Part shown: positions 1-6,491 of the stretch, piece by piece | How positions within the stretch are numbered: position 1 is the first letter of the stretch | Layout of the letters: each line of letters starts with the position of its first letter | From: an uncultured Dialister sp. | Lineage (GTDB): Bacteria > Bacillota > Negativicutes > Veillonellales > Dialisteraceae | Direction of reading: 5' to 3' | Assembly (NCBI GenBank): GCA_900314595.1 | Contig: OMVW01000044.1 | Coordinates: forward strand, 1 to 12,683 | DNA: 12,683 nt | Notes under the pieces: generated by a model | The model's input: only the letters and a program-made list of their open reading frames with translations | The model's database searches: none | Told to the model about the DNA's origin: nothing | Position numbers and translations under genes: made by a program

Positions 1-1
1 A

Positions 2-98
2 TTTTGTCGTATTTTTTTCGACTTTTTTGCACAAAAAAGCACGCACCTTTCGATGCGTACTTGAACTATTTTATGAATTTCTTAAGTTAATGACATTG
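2..98. repeat. Left arm of a 97-base perfect terminal inverted repeat
   Basis: Bases 2-98 are the exact reverse complement of 12587-12683, with no mismatch. Each arm holds, from inside outwards, a CTTAAG palindrome, a GAAA-loop hairpin followed by six T, and an AT-rich outer part containing a short GTCG/CGAC inverted repeat. On the inner side each arm is directly followed by a 7-base repeat cluster. No transposase or recombinase lies between the arms, so a transposon reading is not supported. More likely it is a dispersed intergenic repeat at which the sequence assembly stopped on both sides; a genuine invertible segment is possible. Confidence 0.93.
33..60 (-). terminator. Rho-independent terminator at the end of the DUF3084/RuvC-like unit
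   Basis: Read on the minus strand, GTACGCATC pairs with GGTGCGTGC (nine pairs, two of them G-U) around a GAAA tetraloop (52-60 with 39-47), followed by six T (38-33). It is the first good terminator after the RuvC-like stop codon at 393, about 330 bases downstream, so the transcript would have a long repeat-rich 3' part. The same hairpin occurs in the right arm in the opposite orientation. Confidence 0.8.
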
Positions 99-249
99 AG
101 GTTAATAGTTAATGGGCTGCAAACTTTCTTCCGGATGGAAACTGTCTTCAGGGAAAGTGTGCATTGAGGTTAATGGGTAATCGTCCGCAAGCTTTCCTAC
201 GAAAAGAAACTGTATTTGAAAGAACTTTACACTGGGGTTAATGGTTAAT
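98..249. repeat. Imperfect 68-base tandem repeat headed by GGTTAAT heptamers
   Basis: Three starts of the form GRGGTTAAT lie exactly 68 bases apart (98, 166, 234). Each carries two 7-base units: GGTTAAT+AGTTAAT at 100-113, GGTTAAT+GGGTAAT at 168-181, and GGTTAAT twice at 236-249. The first two units also share GCAA, CTTTC and GAAACTGT blocks in register, roughly two-thirds identity by eye over the first 50 bases; the third is only a start that runs into the composite element. The first unit contains a small TTCC-GGAT-GGAA hairpin (129-140). No coding potential is apparent. Confidence 0.75.
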
Positions 250-366
250 GCTTCGCCTGTGCAGAGTCCCCATATAAACTCGCGGCCCCTCAGGGCCGCC
301 ACCTTCCCGATCACCCCGACATCCCCGATTCTCCAGATATCCCCGATTCAAAAGTTAATGATTATA
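236..366 (-). repeat. Composite intergenic element, copy A
   Basis: Read on the minus strand: TATAAT (366-361); CTTTTGAA; five 9-base units of type TCGGGNNNN (346-302, the second unit degenerate); a hairpin GCGGCCC-TGAG-GGGCCGC (299-282); a block containing GTTTATATGGGGACTCTGC (281-261); then ATTAACC heptamers (249-236). The same parts in the same order and almost the same spacing recur on the plus strand at 8110-8246. The hairpin stem differs in sequence between copies but is fully paired in both. Its function is unknown; a small structured RNA or a dispersed non-autonomous repeat both fit. Confidence 0.8.
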
Positions 367-392
367 TAGCTTCCTTTTCTAAAAATAGTTTC

Positions 393-827
393 TCACACTT
401 TCTTGTGCCCCACGTCTTCTGCCTTCACTTTTCCCAGGTAGATGCAGCCGATGATCCAGGCCACATAGTCGTCAATGGGGACCGGTACGGAGCGCATGCC
501 TTTCGGAATGAGTCTGGCAAATCCCTTTGCCGGATGGTCCTTCCAGTACCACTTTTCCCCCATTTCAGTGGTATATTTTTCATTCACCAGGATGACAGGA
601 ATATCTATTTCCAGTTTTTTCAGGAGTGTTTCCGCCCGTTTCTTCATGATTTCATGCCGGGTGCCATTGCCCATGATGAAAGCCCCCGGCTTATATTTCT
701 CAAGAAGCGGCGTGATTTCCTCTTCAAACCGGGTGGTGGGGACCACTTTTTTCCATACCAGTGATCCTTCTTCTTCCACGAAAGCCACGCCGGTCTTGTC
801 TTTCCCGGGATCTGCGGCGATGATCAT
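393..827 (-). CDS. RuvC/YqgF-like RNase H-fold protein
   Basis: This 144-residue protein resembles the RuvC/YqgF group of the RNase H superfamily. Visible landmarks are the first strand with ADPG and TGVAF (Asp6 the probable metal ligand), a GNGT turn (53-56), VNEKYTTE (81-88, matching the DERxTT motif of YqgF, with Glu83), and DDYVAW (119-124, supplying the last acidic residue). YqgF proteins process pre-16S rRNA and RuvC resolves Holliday junctions; which substrate this divergent member uses cannot be told. I take the ATG at 827: the conserved fold starts there, AAAGGA lies about nine bases upstream, and it overlaps the DUF3084 stop as ATGA. An upstream in-frame start would add 30 residues unlike the family. 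The overlap implies translational coupling to the DUF3084 gene. It is probably distinct from the housekeeping YqgF of the same genome. Confidence 0.75.
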   Translation of the reverse strand: MIIAADPGKDKTGVAFVEEEGSLVWKKVVPTTRFEEEITPLLEKYKPGAFIMGNGTRHEIMKKRAETLLKKLEIDIPVILVNEKYTTEMGEKWYWKDHPAKGFARLIPKGMRSVPVPIDDYVAWIIGCIYLGKVKAEDVGHKKV

Positions 828-2023
828 GGCCGGTCGTCCTTTCTTTCTACTTTCACGTCGATGGCAAGAGGTCCCTGGGAGTATACGTCCCTTACGACAG
901 TGACGGTAAGGATACAATTTCCTCCAAAGTTCTTCACTTTCTGGATGACATTCATCAGTTCCTGTCCTTCCAGGACTCCCACATTGCCGGTAATCGGATC
1001 CGGAAGCACCCCTTTGGACTGAGCGTACCGGTTGAGGTCTTTCAGGAATCGGAGGACCTTAAGATCATAGTTCTTTATTCCCTGGTAGTTATCAAGATTT
1101 CCTTTATAAATGGTCTCGCCTTTGCTGAAGATAAGCCGGCTGTCATGGATATCAAAGTCGATGACCAGTCTTTCGCCGCGGATGAGGTTCTGGGCAGCTA
1201 CTACGCGGACCAGTTTCTTCGTCTTCCCATCAGTGACCTGGTTGACTGCATCATTGAAGTCAGCCTCACTGATCCGGATCAGGTTTACATTATCTTCTTT
1301 AATATTCATCTGCTGCTTGAGCATATTATTGATATCATTGAGTACGCTGTCCAGTACTTTGACCGACTGGTCGCGGCTCATGTGTTCATCCACCGTAACC
1401 GATGTAATGAGCTGGCCCGCCTGAAGCATGACCTGTCCTTCTCTGAGGGCATAAATATTATTCAGGAGCGCTTTCTTTTCTTCATTGAGGTTGGAAATAT
1501 TTTTATTCAGTTCGTTTTTCGTCTGTTCCAGTGCTTCGATTTCTTCAGCCGACTTCTCCACCCCTGCCTGTGCTTCGTCATAGGCCTGCTGCACAGAGGC
1601 GAGCTCACTTTCCATGTAGAGCCTCTGGCTTTCCACACGGTCCAGTTCTTTGGAAGTTTCTTCGGATTTTTTCGTTACATCTTCATATTCTTTATTTCTT
1701 GCTTCCAGCTGCATCTTTCCTTTTTCCAGTTCCCTGTTTTTCACCTTGATTTCCTGGTTCAGGCTGTCCATTTCCGCCTGCAGCTGGGACAGGCCGAAGA
1801 GAGCCACCCGCACATTTTCATTGACTACTGCCAGTACGGCAATGGTAGTAAATGAAATAAGGATACCGGAAATAATGGTGACGATGACCGATGTATATTT
1901 CGGACGCAGTCCAAAAAGAGTCAGCCTTTTCTTGCCGACTTTCGAACCGATACGGTCTCCCAGAAAAGCGATAGCCCCACCCATAATGATGAGGACGAGA
2001 AACATGGCAGCCCCTATGAACAT
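824..2023 (-). CDS. DUF3084 membrane-anchored coiled-coil protein
   Basis: A 399-residue protein with two hydrophobic segments (about 2-21 and 44-67), a long charged coiled coil (about 80-195, rich in Glu, Lys, Gln and Leu), and a C-terminal globular part (about 196-399) that I assign to DUF3084. That family is known from cyanobacteria and from diderm Firmicutes next to LPS transport genes; its function is not established. The ATG at 2023 is chosen over an in-frame ATG nine codons upstream because a strong AAAGGAG sits seven bases before it and the longer form would have that site inside the coding region. It follows the LptF/G gene but is separated from it by a terminator and a candidate promoter. 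An envelope scaffold or regulator role is plausible inference only. Confidence 0.8.
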   Translation of the reverse strand: MFIGAAMFLVLIIMGGAIAFLGDRIGSKVGKKRLTLFGLRPKYTSVIVTIISGILISFTTIAVLAVVNENVRVALFGLSQLQAEMDSLNQEIKVKNRELEKGKMQLEARNKEYEDVTKKSEETSKELDRVESQRLYMESELASVQQAYDEAQAGVEKSAEEIEALEQTKNELNKNISNLNEEKKALLNNIYALREGQVMLQAGQLITSVTVDEHMSRDQSVKVLDSVLNDINNMLKQQMNIKEDNVNLIRISEADFNDAVNQVTDGKTKKLVRVVAAQNLIRGERLVIDFDIHDSRLIFSKGETIYKGNLDNYQGIKNYDLKVLRFLKDLNRYAQSKGVLPDPITGNVGVLEGQELMNVIQKVKNFGGNCILTVTVVRDVYSQGPLAIDVKVERKDDRP

Positions 2024-2030
2024 GAATGCT

Positions 2031-2036
2031 CTCCTT
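2031..2036 (-). promoter_or_regulatory. Ribosome binding site that fixes the DUF3084 start
   Basis: AAGGAG on the minus strand, seven bases before the ATG at 2023. It lies downstream of the other in-frame ATG (2050), which makes the internal ATG the likely start. Confidence 0.75.
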
Positions 2037-2057
2037 TCGTTTATTAACATATATTTA

Positions 2058-2086
2058 ATTATACCCTTTTTGGCGGGTAATAGAAA
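2058..2086 (-). promoter_or_regulatory. Candidate sigma-70 promoter for the DUF3084/RuvC-like unit
   Basis: A perfect TATAAT -10 box (2063-2058 on the minus strand) lies 35 bases before the DUF3084 ATG. At a 17-base spacing the -35 position reads TTTCTA, a poor match. An A/T-rich stretch follows the -10 box. Together with the terminator just upstream this suggests separate transcription of the pair. Confidence 0.5.
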
Positions 2087-2201
2087 GGCAGAGATTTCCG
2101 CCTTCCCATGCAGGGGGACGGATTACGGGAATTGTCCTGACCCTGAGGTCATTTTCATAAAAGAGGCCTGTGAGGCGAAAAAAGTTTTTCCGAAAAATCT
2201 G

Positions 2202-2236
2202 CCAAATAAAAAGTGAGTCCCCCAAAGGAGACTCAC
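2202..2236 (-). terminator. Strong Rho-independent terminator after the LptF/G gene
   Basis: On the minus strand GTGAGTCTCC pairs with GGGGACTCAC over ten base pairs (one G-U) around a TTTG loop, followed directly by TTTTTATTT. It starts 11 bases after the permease stop codon and should end the kdsD-to-lptF/G transcript. The remaining stretch to the next promoter (2087-2201) shows nothing else I can support. Confidence 0.88.
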
Positions 2237-2247
2237 CCGGTCTGTAC

Positions 2248-3333
2248 TTACTTATCCACTCTTCTGATGAGCCAGCAGCCGCAGAAGAGGGCGATGATAT
2301 TGGGCAGCCACACCGCCATCACGGCCGGCATGACGTGTCCTTTGCCCAGAGCTTCGAGGAAAGTCATGATGGCATAGTATACGAAAATGATGACAACGGA
2401 AATTCCGAAACCGATGGAAGAGGAGGAGCGCTGCTTCTGTACGCCCAGAGGCGCCCCGACAATGGCAAAGACGAAGGAGGCCATGGGCAGCGAGAAACGG
2501 CGGTGAATTTCCATGACCAGAGGCGTAGTATCCGCATGAGCTGCGCGATAGGCCTGTTTGGCCAGGAGAAGTTCGCGAATGGTCATTTCGTCGTAATTCT
2601 TCTTTTCTTTTGGAATTACTTCAGGAGACTGGGCATAGGGGATTTCCTGATGTTCGAAGTGCATCATGCGGTCCACTCCATCCCCGGTCAGATCATAAAT
2701 GACTCCGTCTTCCATGATCCATACGCCGTTTCGCCAGACGGCTTTCGGCGCATTTTCCACGCGGGTCACTTCTTCATTTTCAAATTCCTGGACTGTTATA
2801 TTTTCCAGTTCTTTCGTCTTCGGGTTGTAGCGGCGGGCGTAAAGGAGATGGGCAATCTTTCCTTTCTGCACGTCCCGTACCACCACATGGTCTGTCACTC
2901 CGGGATTCAGGTTCTTCTTGATTTCCGTATTGAGCACGTAATCATACTCCCTGTTCGTCCAGGGCACTACATATTCATTGAAGGCCACGGCACAGAGGCT
3001 GATAATGAGGGAAATAAGGAAGACCGGCGCAGCGAGGCGAAGGAAGCTCTGCCCGGAGGAACGCATGACGATGAGTTCACTGGCACCGGAAAGTTTGGCA
3101 AAGCACATGAGTGCCCCGAGAAGCACAGCCATAGGGAACGTATAGACGACGATTCTCGGCAGGGCCAGAATGAAAATTTTCAGCGCAGAGGTGGAAGATG
3201 CCCCGTACTTGGTCACATAGCTTGCGATTTTCAGGAGCGTATCAGCGCCAAGGAAAATGGCTGTAAAAGCAGCCACTCCGAAGAGGAAAGGAGCAAGAAA
3301 TTCATTCAGTATGTATTTATCAAGCAGCCGCAT
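2248..3333 (-). CDS. LptF/LptG-family LPS export permease
   Basis: A 361-residue inner-membrane protein of the YjgP/YjgQ family, the membrane part of the LptB2FG exporter that pulls LPS out of the inner membrane. It starts with the typical RLLDKYILNEFL, has three N-terminal membrane segments (about 13-35, 50-74, 100-122), a cytoplasmic coupling stretch SGASELIVMRSSG (82-94), a periplasmic beta-jellyroll region (about 125-255), and three C-terminal segments (about 278-300, 306-327, 334-357). Length matches the family. AGGAGG precedes the ATG, 30 bases after the lptB stop. Proteobacteria use two such permeases, LptF and LptG; only one is present here, so I do not choose between the names. The partner may be elsewhere, or the protein may pair with itself. 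Confidence 0.92.
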   Translation of the reverse strand: MRLLDKYILNEFLAPFLFGVAAFTAIFLGADTLLKIASYVTKYGASSTSALKIFILALPRIVVYTFPMAVLLGALMCFAKLSGASELIVMRSSGQSFLRLAAPVFLISLIISLCAVAFNEYVVPWTNREYDYVLNTEIKKNLNPGVTDHVVVRDVQKGKIAHLLYARRYNPKTKELENITVQEFENEEVTRVENAPKAVWRNGVWIMEDGVIYDLTGDGVDRMMHFEHQEIPYAQSPEVIPKEKKNYDEMTIRELLLAKQAYRAAHADTTPLVMEIHRRFSLPMASFVFAIVGAPLGVQKQRSSSSIGFGISVVIIFVYYAIMTFLEALGKGHVMPAVMAVWLPNIIALFCGCWLIRRVDK

Positions 3334-3363
3334 AGAATTCCCCTCCTTTTTGTGTATCTATAA

Positions 3364-4086
3364 TCATAGTCTGAAATTTTCCCCCAGGTAGAATTTTTTC
3401 GCTCTCGGGTCTACGGCAATATCTTCGGCTCTGCCCTGGAGAAGGATTTTCCCCTCGGACAGGATGTACGCATTGTCAACGATACGGAGTGTCTCGCGTA
3501 CATTATGGTCTGTAATCAATATGCCGATACCCCTCGTTTTGAGGTGGAGCACTACACTCTGGATATCTTCCACCGCCAGGGGATCGACTCCTGCAAAAGG
3601 CTCATCGAGAAGGATGAATGCAGGGTCCATAGTGAGGGACCGGGCGATTTCCACCCGGCGCCGTTCGCCGCCGGAAAGAGCGCTGCCCAGAGTATTTCTT
3701 ACATGGGTGATATGGAATTCTTCCAGCAGGGCTTCTGCTTTTTCTTTCCGCTGCCCGGAAGTTAGTTCTTTTCTTGTCTCCAGAAGGGACATGAGGTTGT
3801 CCCACACGGAAAGGCCGCGGAATACAGAGGCTTCCTGGGGAAGATAACCGATGCCGAACTGATGTCTTTTGTAAATAGGCAGGCCCACGAGGGATGTCCC
3901 GTCTACTGTGACATCCCCTTCTTCCGGGGTAATAATGCCTACAATCATGTAGAAGGTGGTGGTTTTACCGGCCCCGTTCGGCCCGAGGAGGCCTACGATG
4001 GATCCCTGCTCCACTTCCACGTTCACATGGTCCACTACAGTTCTTTCACCATAGCGTTTGACGAGGTTATGGGTTTCTATCTTCAT
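3364..4086 (-). CDS. lptB: LPS export ABC transporter ATPase LptB
   Basis: A complete 240-residue ABC ATPase that powers LPS extraction from the inner membrane with the LptF/G permease. Walker A is GPNGAGKTT (35-43), Q-loop Gln84 lies in LPQEASVF, the signature is LSGGE (137-141), Walker B ends in LLDEP with Asp161 and Glu162, and the switch His194 is in ITDHN. The LPQEASVFRGLSVWDNL stretch is typical of LptB rather than of other ABC subfamilies. Its ATG overlaps the lptA stop as ATGA, with GAAGGA eight to nine bases upstream, implying coupled translation with lptA. Its cytoplasmic partners would be two permease subunits; LptB works as a dimer in characterised systems. Confidence 0.96.
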   Translation of the reverse strand: MKIETHNLVKRYGERTVVDHVNVEVEQGSIVGLLGPNGAGKTTTFYMIVGIITPEEGDVTVDGTSLVGLPIYKRHQFGIGYLPQEASVFRGLSVWDNLMSLLETRKELTSGQRKEKAEALLEEFHITHVRNTLGSALSGGERRRVEIARSLTMDPAFILLDEPFAGVDPLAVEDIQSVVLHLKTRGIGILITDHNVRETLRIVDNAYILSEGKILLQGRAEDIAVDPRAKKFYLGENFRL

Positions 4087-4934
4087 TTAGGTTCCTTCGT
4101 TTCTAAGGGATTTTCCGGGATATCCGGCCGGCCTTCAATGGGTGTGGCTTCGGTGACCGGTCCTTTCGGTTCAGATTTGCCGCTGCCCGGGGAAGAATCT
4201 TTTTCTCCATTGTCATCAGCAGCGCCTGTATTGACGATAACGATGGTGCTTCGTCCGGTAGTTTCTACCACTTTATCAGCATCCCGGAGCACCAGTTCCG
4301 GTCCGTTGAATGTATTTCCTTTCTGATTCACCCAGGCATTGCCTGTGAGGACCAGTTTCCCGTCGGTTCCTTCCCGTCCGGTCCTTGTATATATGGCACG
4401 GTCTCCATAACCGGTGGCTTCATGGAGTTCGCTGGAAAGGTTGACCCCTCCGGTGGCAACGATTTTGACCTGCTTCATATTTCCTTCAATATGAGGAGCC
4501 TGTACAATGCCATCCGGTGACTTGAGGTATCCGTTTCCTTCGATTTTTCCAAATCCTGTATCCGGATTGTAAATGACATCGTCTCCTTTTAAGACACGTT
4601 TTTCTACAGAATCATTGAAATATACATTTCCCACGCCCCGGGTGGTCTTATCTTTATAGAGGAACAATTTCTGCGCATCCAGCGTGGAGGAATCCTTCAC
4701 GTAATGTACTCCTCCATCAAGGAAAGCGCTCCTGTCTTCGAAATGATACTGCCCGTTCTTTGCGGTAATGGTGGCTCCCTGATTGGCATGAATGACTACA
4801 TTGCCTTTTGCGGTGACAGTCTTTGTCTTACCGTCATAGGTGAGGACATCGGCGGTAATATCATCGGCCAGGGCCGTCCCCATGGCGCAGGCGGAAATGG
4901 CCACTGCTGCCAGTACTGTATATAATGGTTTCAC
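4083..4934 (-). CDS. lptA: LptA/OstA-family periplasmic LPS bridge protein
   Basis: A 283-residue secreted protein of the OstA/LptA family, which forms the beta-jellyroll bridge carrying LPS across the periplasm. A signal peptide (1-23) ends in ALA before DDITADVLTYDG, the usual first strand of OstA repeats. Repeated strand motifs run from about 27 to 235 (for example AKGNVVIHANQG, LTGNAWVNQKGN), followed by a low-complexity tail rich in Gly, Pro, Glu and Lys (237-283). It is longer than E. coli LptA (185 residues). The start is GTG at 4934, seven bases after GGAGG, overlapping the lptC stop as GTGA. The signal peptide also contains ISAC (13-16), which fits a loose lipobox, so a lipid-anchored form cannot be excluded. 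Confidence 0.88.
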   Translation of the reverse strand: MKPLYTVLAAVAISACAMGTALADDITADVLTYDGKTKTVTAKGNVVIHANQGATITAKNGQYHFEDRSAFLDGGVHYVKDSSTLDAQKLFLYKDKTTRGVGNVYFNDSVEKRVLKGDDVIYNPDTGFGKIEGNGYLKSPDGIVQAPHIEGNMKQVKIVATGGVNLSSELHEATGYGDRAIYTRTGREGTDGKLVLTGNAWVNQKGNTFNGPELVLRDADKVVETTGRSTIVIVNTGAADDNGEKDSSPGSGKSEPKGPVTEATPIEGRPDIPENPLETKEPK

Positions 4935-5473
4935 TTTGTATCCTCCTTGTCTGCCAGCTTCGCGTGGCCCTTTGCTGTAATGACCCGGATGATCCGGTCT
5001 GCCGTAAAAGAATCGCCGGTCAGGACTTTATTATCTTTGGTCGCAGTAAAGAATTTATCTGTGGAAAGTATTTCCTTATTTCCATCATAAGTCAGGTTTT
5101 CGGCATAGAGTTCTTCCCCTGCCTTATTGGTACCGTGAACGTTTCCTTCAATATAAACGGTTTTTGTCTTGCGGTCAATCTTTCCGCGGTCTCCCACCAG
5201 ATGAAGTTCATCACCGTCTTTAAAGTAGGAGCCTTCCACACCAGTCAGGAGCACCAGATTTTTATCTGCGCTCATCTCAACGTTTTTGGCCTTGAAACGG
5301 TAAACAAGCTGCCCGTCCTTTGTTTCCTTCATGTCTATATTTTTAAAAGACATGGCTGCCGAGGAGCTGGCGCTCTGGTTCATGGCTTTATTGTCATCTT
5401 TAAAGAGGAAATAGATGCCCAGCGCAATGAGCAGAATCACCACTACGATGATCAGGGTTTTCCTGTTTTTCAT
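4931..5473 (-). CDS. lptC: LptC-like LPS transport protein
   Basis: A 180-residue protein with one N-terminal membrane segment (about 7-24) and a periplasmic region of OstA-like strands (for example NVEMSADKNLVLLTGVEG and VYIEGNVHGTNKAGEEL). In characterised systems LptC sits on the LptB2FG complex and passes LPS from the permease to LptA. Length and layout match the family; the position directly before lptA and lptB supports the assignment, since LptC sequences are poorly conserved. AGGAGG precedes the ATG, which overlaps the lpxL stop as ATGA. Confidence 0.9.
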   Translation of the reverse strand: MKNRKTLIIVVVILLIALGIYFLFKDDNKAMNQSASSSAAMSFKNIDMKETKDGQLVYRFKAKNVEMSADKNLVLLTGVEGSYFKDGDELHLVGDRGKIDRKTKTVYIEGNVHGTNKAGEELYAENLTYDGNKEILSTDKFFTATKDNKVLTGDSFTADRIIRVITAKGHAKLADKEDTK

Positions 5474-6456
5474 GCCTTTCCTCCTTTTGTCTCGTTCCAG
5501 TCTTCCGTCATGCCCGCCTTGAATTTTTCTTTTTCTTCTTCAGGAAGAGCATTGTACATTTTTATTTTACCCGGCCTTGTCCAGAAAAGATGCTGGAACC
5601 AGAGCCAGTCGGCCGGATGGGCTTTGATGAATTCTTCAAGGATGGTGGCCATTTTCTGGGAGTTCACGAGAAGGTCCCGTTCTTTATCTCCCGTTTCTTC
5701 ATAGTAGAAATGTTTTCCCACGCAGATGGTATGGCCTTTTCCATCTTCATTTCTCACCACAAAGATAGGAACGATGGGAGCTTTGAATTTCCTTGCAAAT
5801 ACGGCCGGCCCCTGGGGAAAGGAGAAAACCCGGTTCAGGAACAGGACGGGTACGCCCGCTTTATCTCCATCCTTATCGGAAAGGAATCCCAGGATATGAT
5901 TTTTCTTCATGGACCGGGCAGCGGCAATCATTTCATAACCGCCGGTGCCGGTGAGGAAAATATGCTGTCCCGCCATGGCCCGGTATTCATTAATCATCTT
6001 CATCAATACGTCATCGGACTGCTTCTTCCCGATAGCGCTTGTATCATAGCCGTGAAGGGCAAGGCCTGCGCCAAGCCATTCCCAGTTGCCCATATGGGCG
6101 GTAAGCCCTACGATACCCTTCTTCTCTGCATAAGCAGCTTCCAGGTATTCGGGATGGTCTATTTTTACATAATCGTCAATATGATTTTTTTCTTTACAAA
6201 GCCTTGGCATGTACATCATTTCCATGGCAGACATACCGATATTCCGGTATACCTTCTGCAGCAGCTCCTCTGCTTCCGGGCGCGAAACCTTAAGGCCGAA
6301 CATGATCTGTTCGATCCCCCGGTTTTTCTGCTTTGCTATGCGGTTCATGATGAAGGGCCCAAGGAATCGCCCTATAGACAGGATCCTGTCGTAGGACATG
6401 GAACAGATCAGGCTGCTCAGTCCTTTCAGGAACCCGTATCTTACACTGAATAACAT
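5470..6456 (-). CDS. lpxL: Lipid A secondary acyltransferase (LpxL/HtrB family)
   Basis: A 328-residue lysophospholipid-acyltransferase-type enzyme that adds a secondary acyl chain to Kdo-lipid A at the inner-membrane surface. The catalytic HX4E motif is HMGNWE (His121, Glu126); further family landmarks are FLSDKDG (191-197), FPQGPAVFARK (213-223) and the C-terminal PADWLWFQHLFW (281-292, matching the PEQWLW-type ending). A hydrophobic N-terminus (about 8-37) fits membrane association. The family also contains LpxM and LpxP, so donor chain and position cannot be read from sequence; lpxL is used in the family sense. The ribosome site (AAGAAGAG) is weaker than at its neighbours, and it is separated from kdsC by 35 bases that hold a palindrome. 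Confidence 0.88.
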   Translation of the reverse strand: MLFSVRYGFLKGLSSLICSMSYDRILSIGRFLGPFIMNRIAKQKNRGIEQIMFGLKVSRPEAEELLQKVYRNIGMSAMEMMYMPRLCKEKNHIDDYVKIDHPEYLEAAYAEKKGIVGLTAHMGNWEWLGAGLALHGYDTSAIGKKQSDDVLMKMINEYRAMAGQHIFLTGTGGYEMIAAARSMKKNHILGFLSDKDGDKAGVPVLFLNRVFSFPQGPAVFARKFKAPIVPIFVVRNEDGKGHTICVGKHFYYEETGDKERDLLVNSQKMATILEEFIKAHPADWLWFQHLFWTRPGKIKMYNALPEEEKEKFKAGMTEDWNETKGGKA

Positions 6457-6475
6457 GGCTTCTCTTCTTTCGGAA

Positions 6476-6488
6476 ATGATTCAATCAT
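6476..6488. promoter_or_regulatory. Perfect 13-base palindrome between kdsC and lpxL
   Basis: ATGATT-C-AATCAT is a perfect 6+1+6 inverted repeat in the 35-base gap, shortly after the kdsC stop and before the weak lpxL ribosome site. There is no T tract, so it is not a terminator. It could be an operator, a small RNA hairpin tuning lpxL translation, or chance. Confidence 0.3.
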
Positions 6489-6491
6489 CTG

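Noticed and set aside
61..89. Promoter inside the 97-base repeat (TTGAAC with a downstream AT-rich box)
   Set aside because: The -35-like TTGAAC is reasonable, but the sequence 16-17 bases on (TAAGTT or AAGTTA) is too far from TATAAT to call.
98..249. CRISPR-like array from regularly spaced short repeats
   Set aside because: The repeats are 7-14 bases and degenerate, the spacers are similar to each other and recur in other gaps, and no cas gene is present.
102..314. 70-codon minus-strand frame in the left gap
   Set aside because: It runs through the 68-base repeats and the element hairpin, and its ATG has no ribosome site; repeat-derived frame.
393..917. Longer RuvC-like protein starting at 917
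   Set aside because: The extra 30 residues are basic, unlike the family, lie in the DUF3084 coding region, and the ATG at 827 has the ATGA overlap and a ribosome site.
2170..3363. Long plus-strand open frame (397 codons) opposite the LptF/G gene
   Set aside because: It mirrors the permease gene on the other strand, has no ribosome site, is rich in His, Arg and Gly runs typical of antisense frames, and resembles no family.
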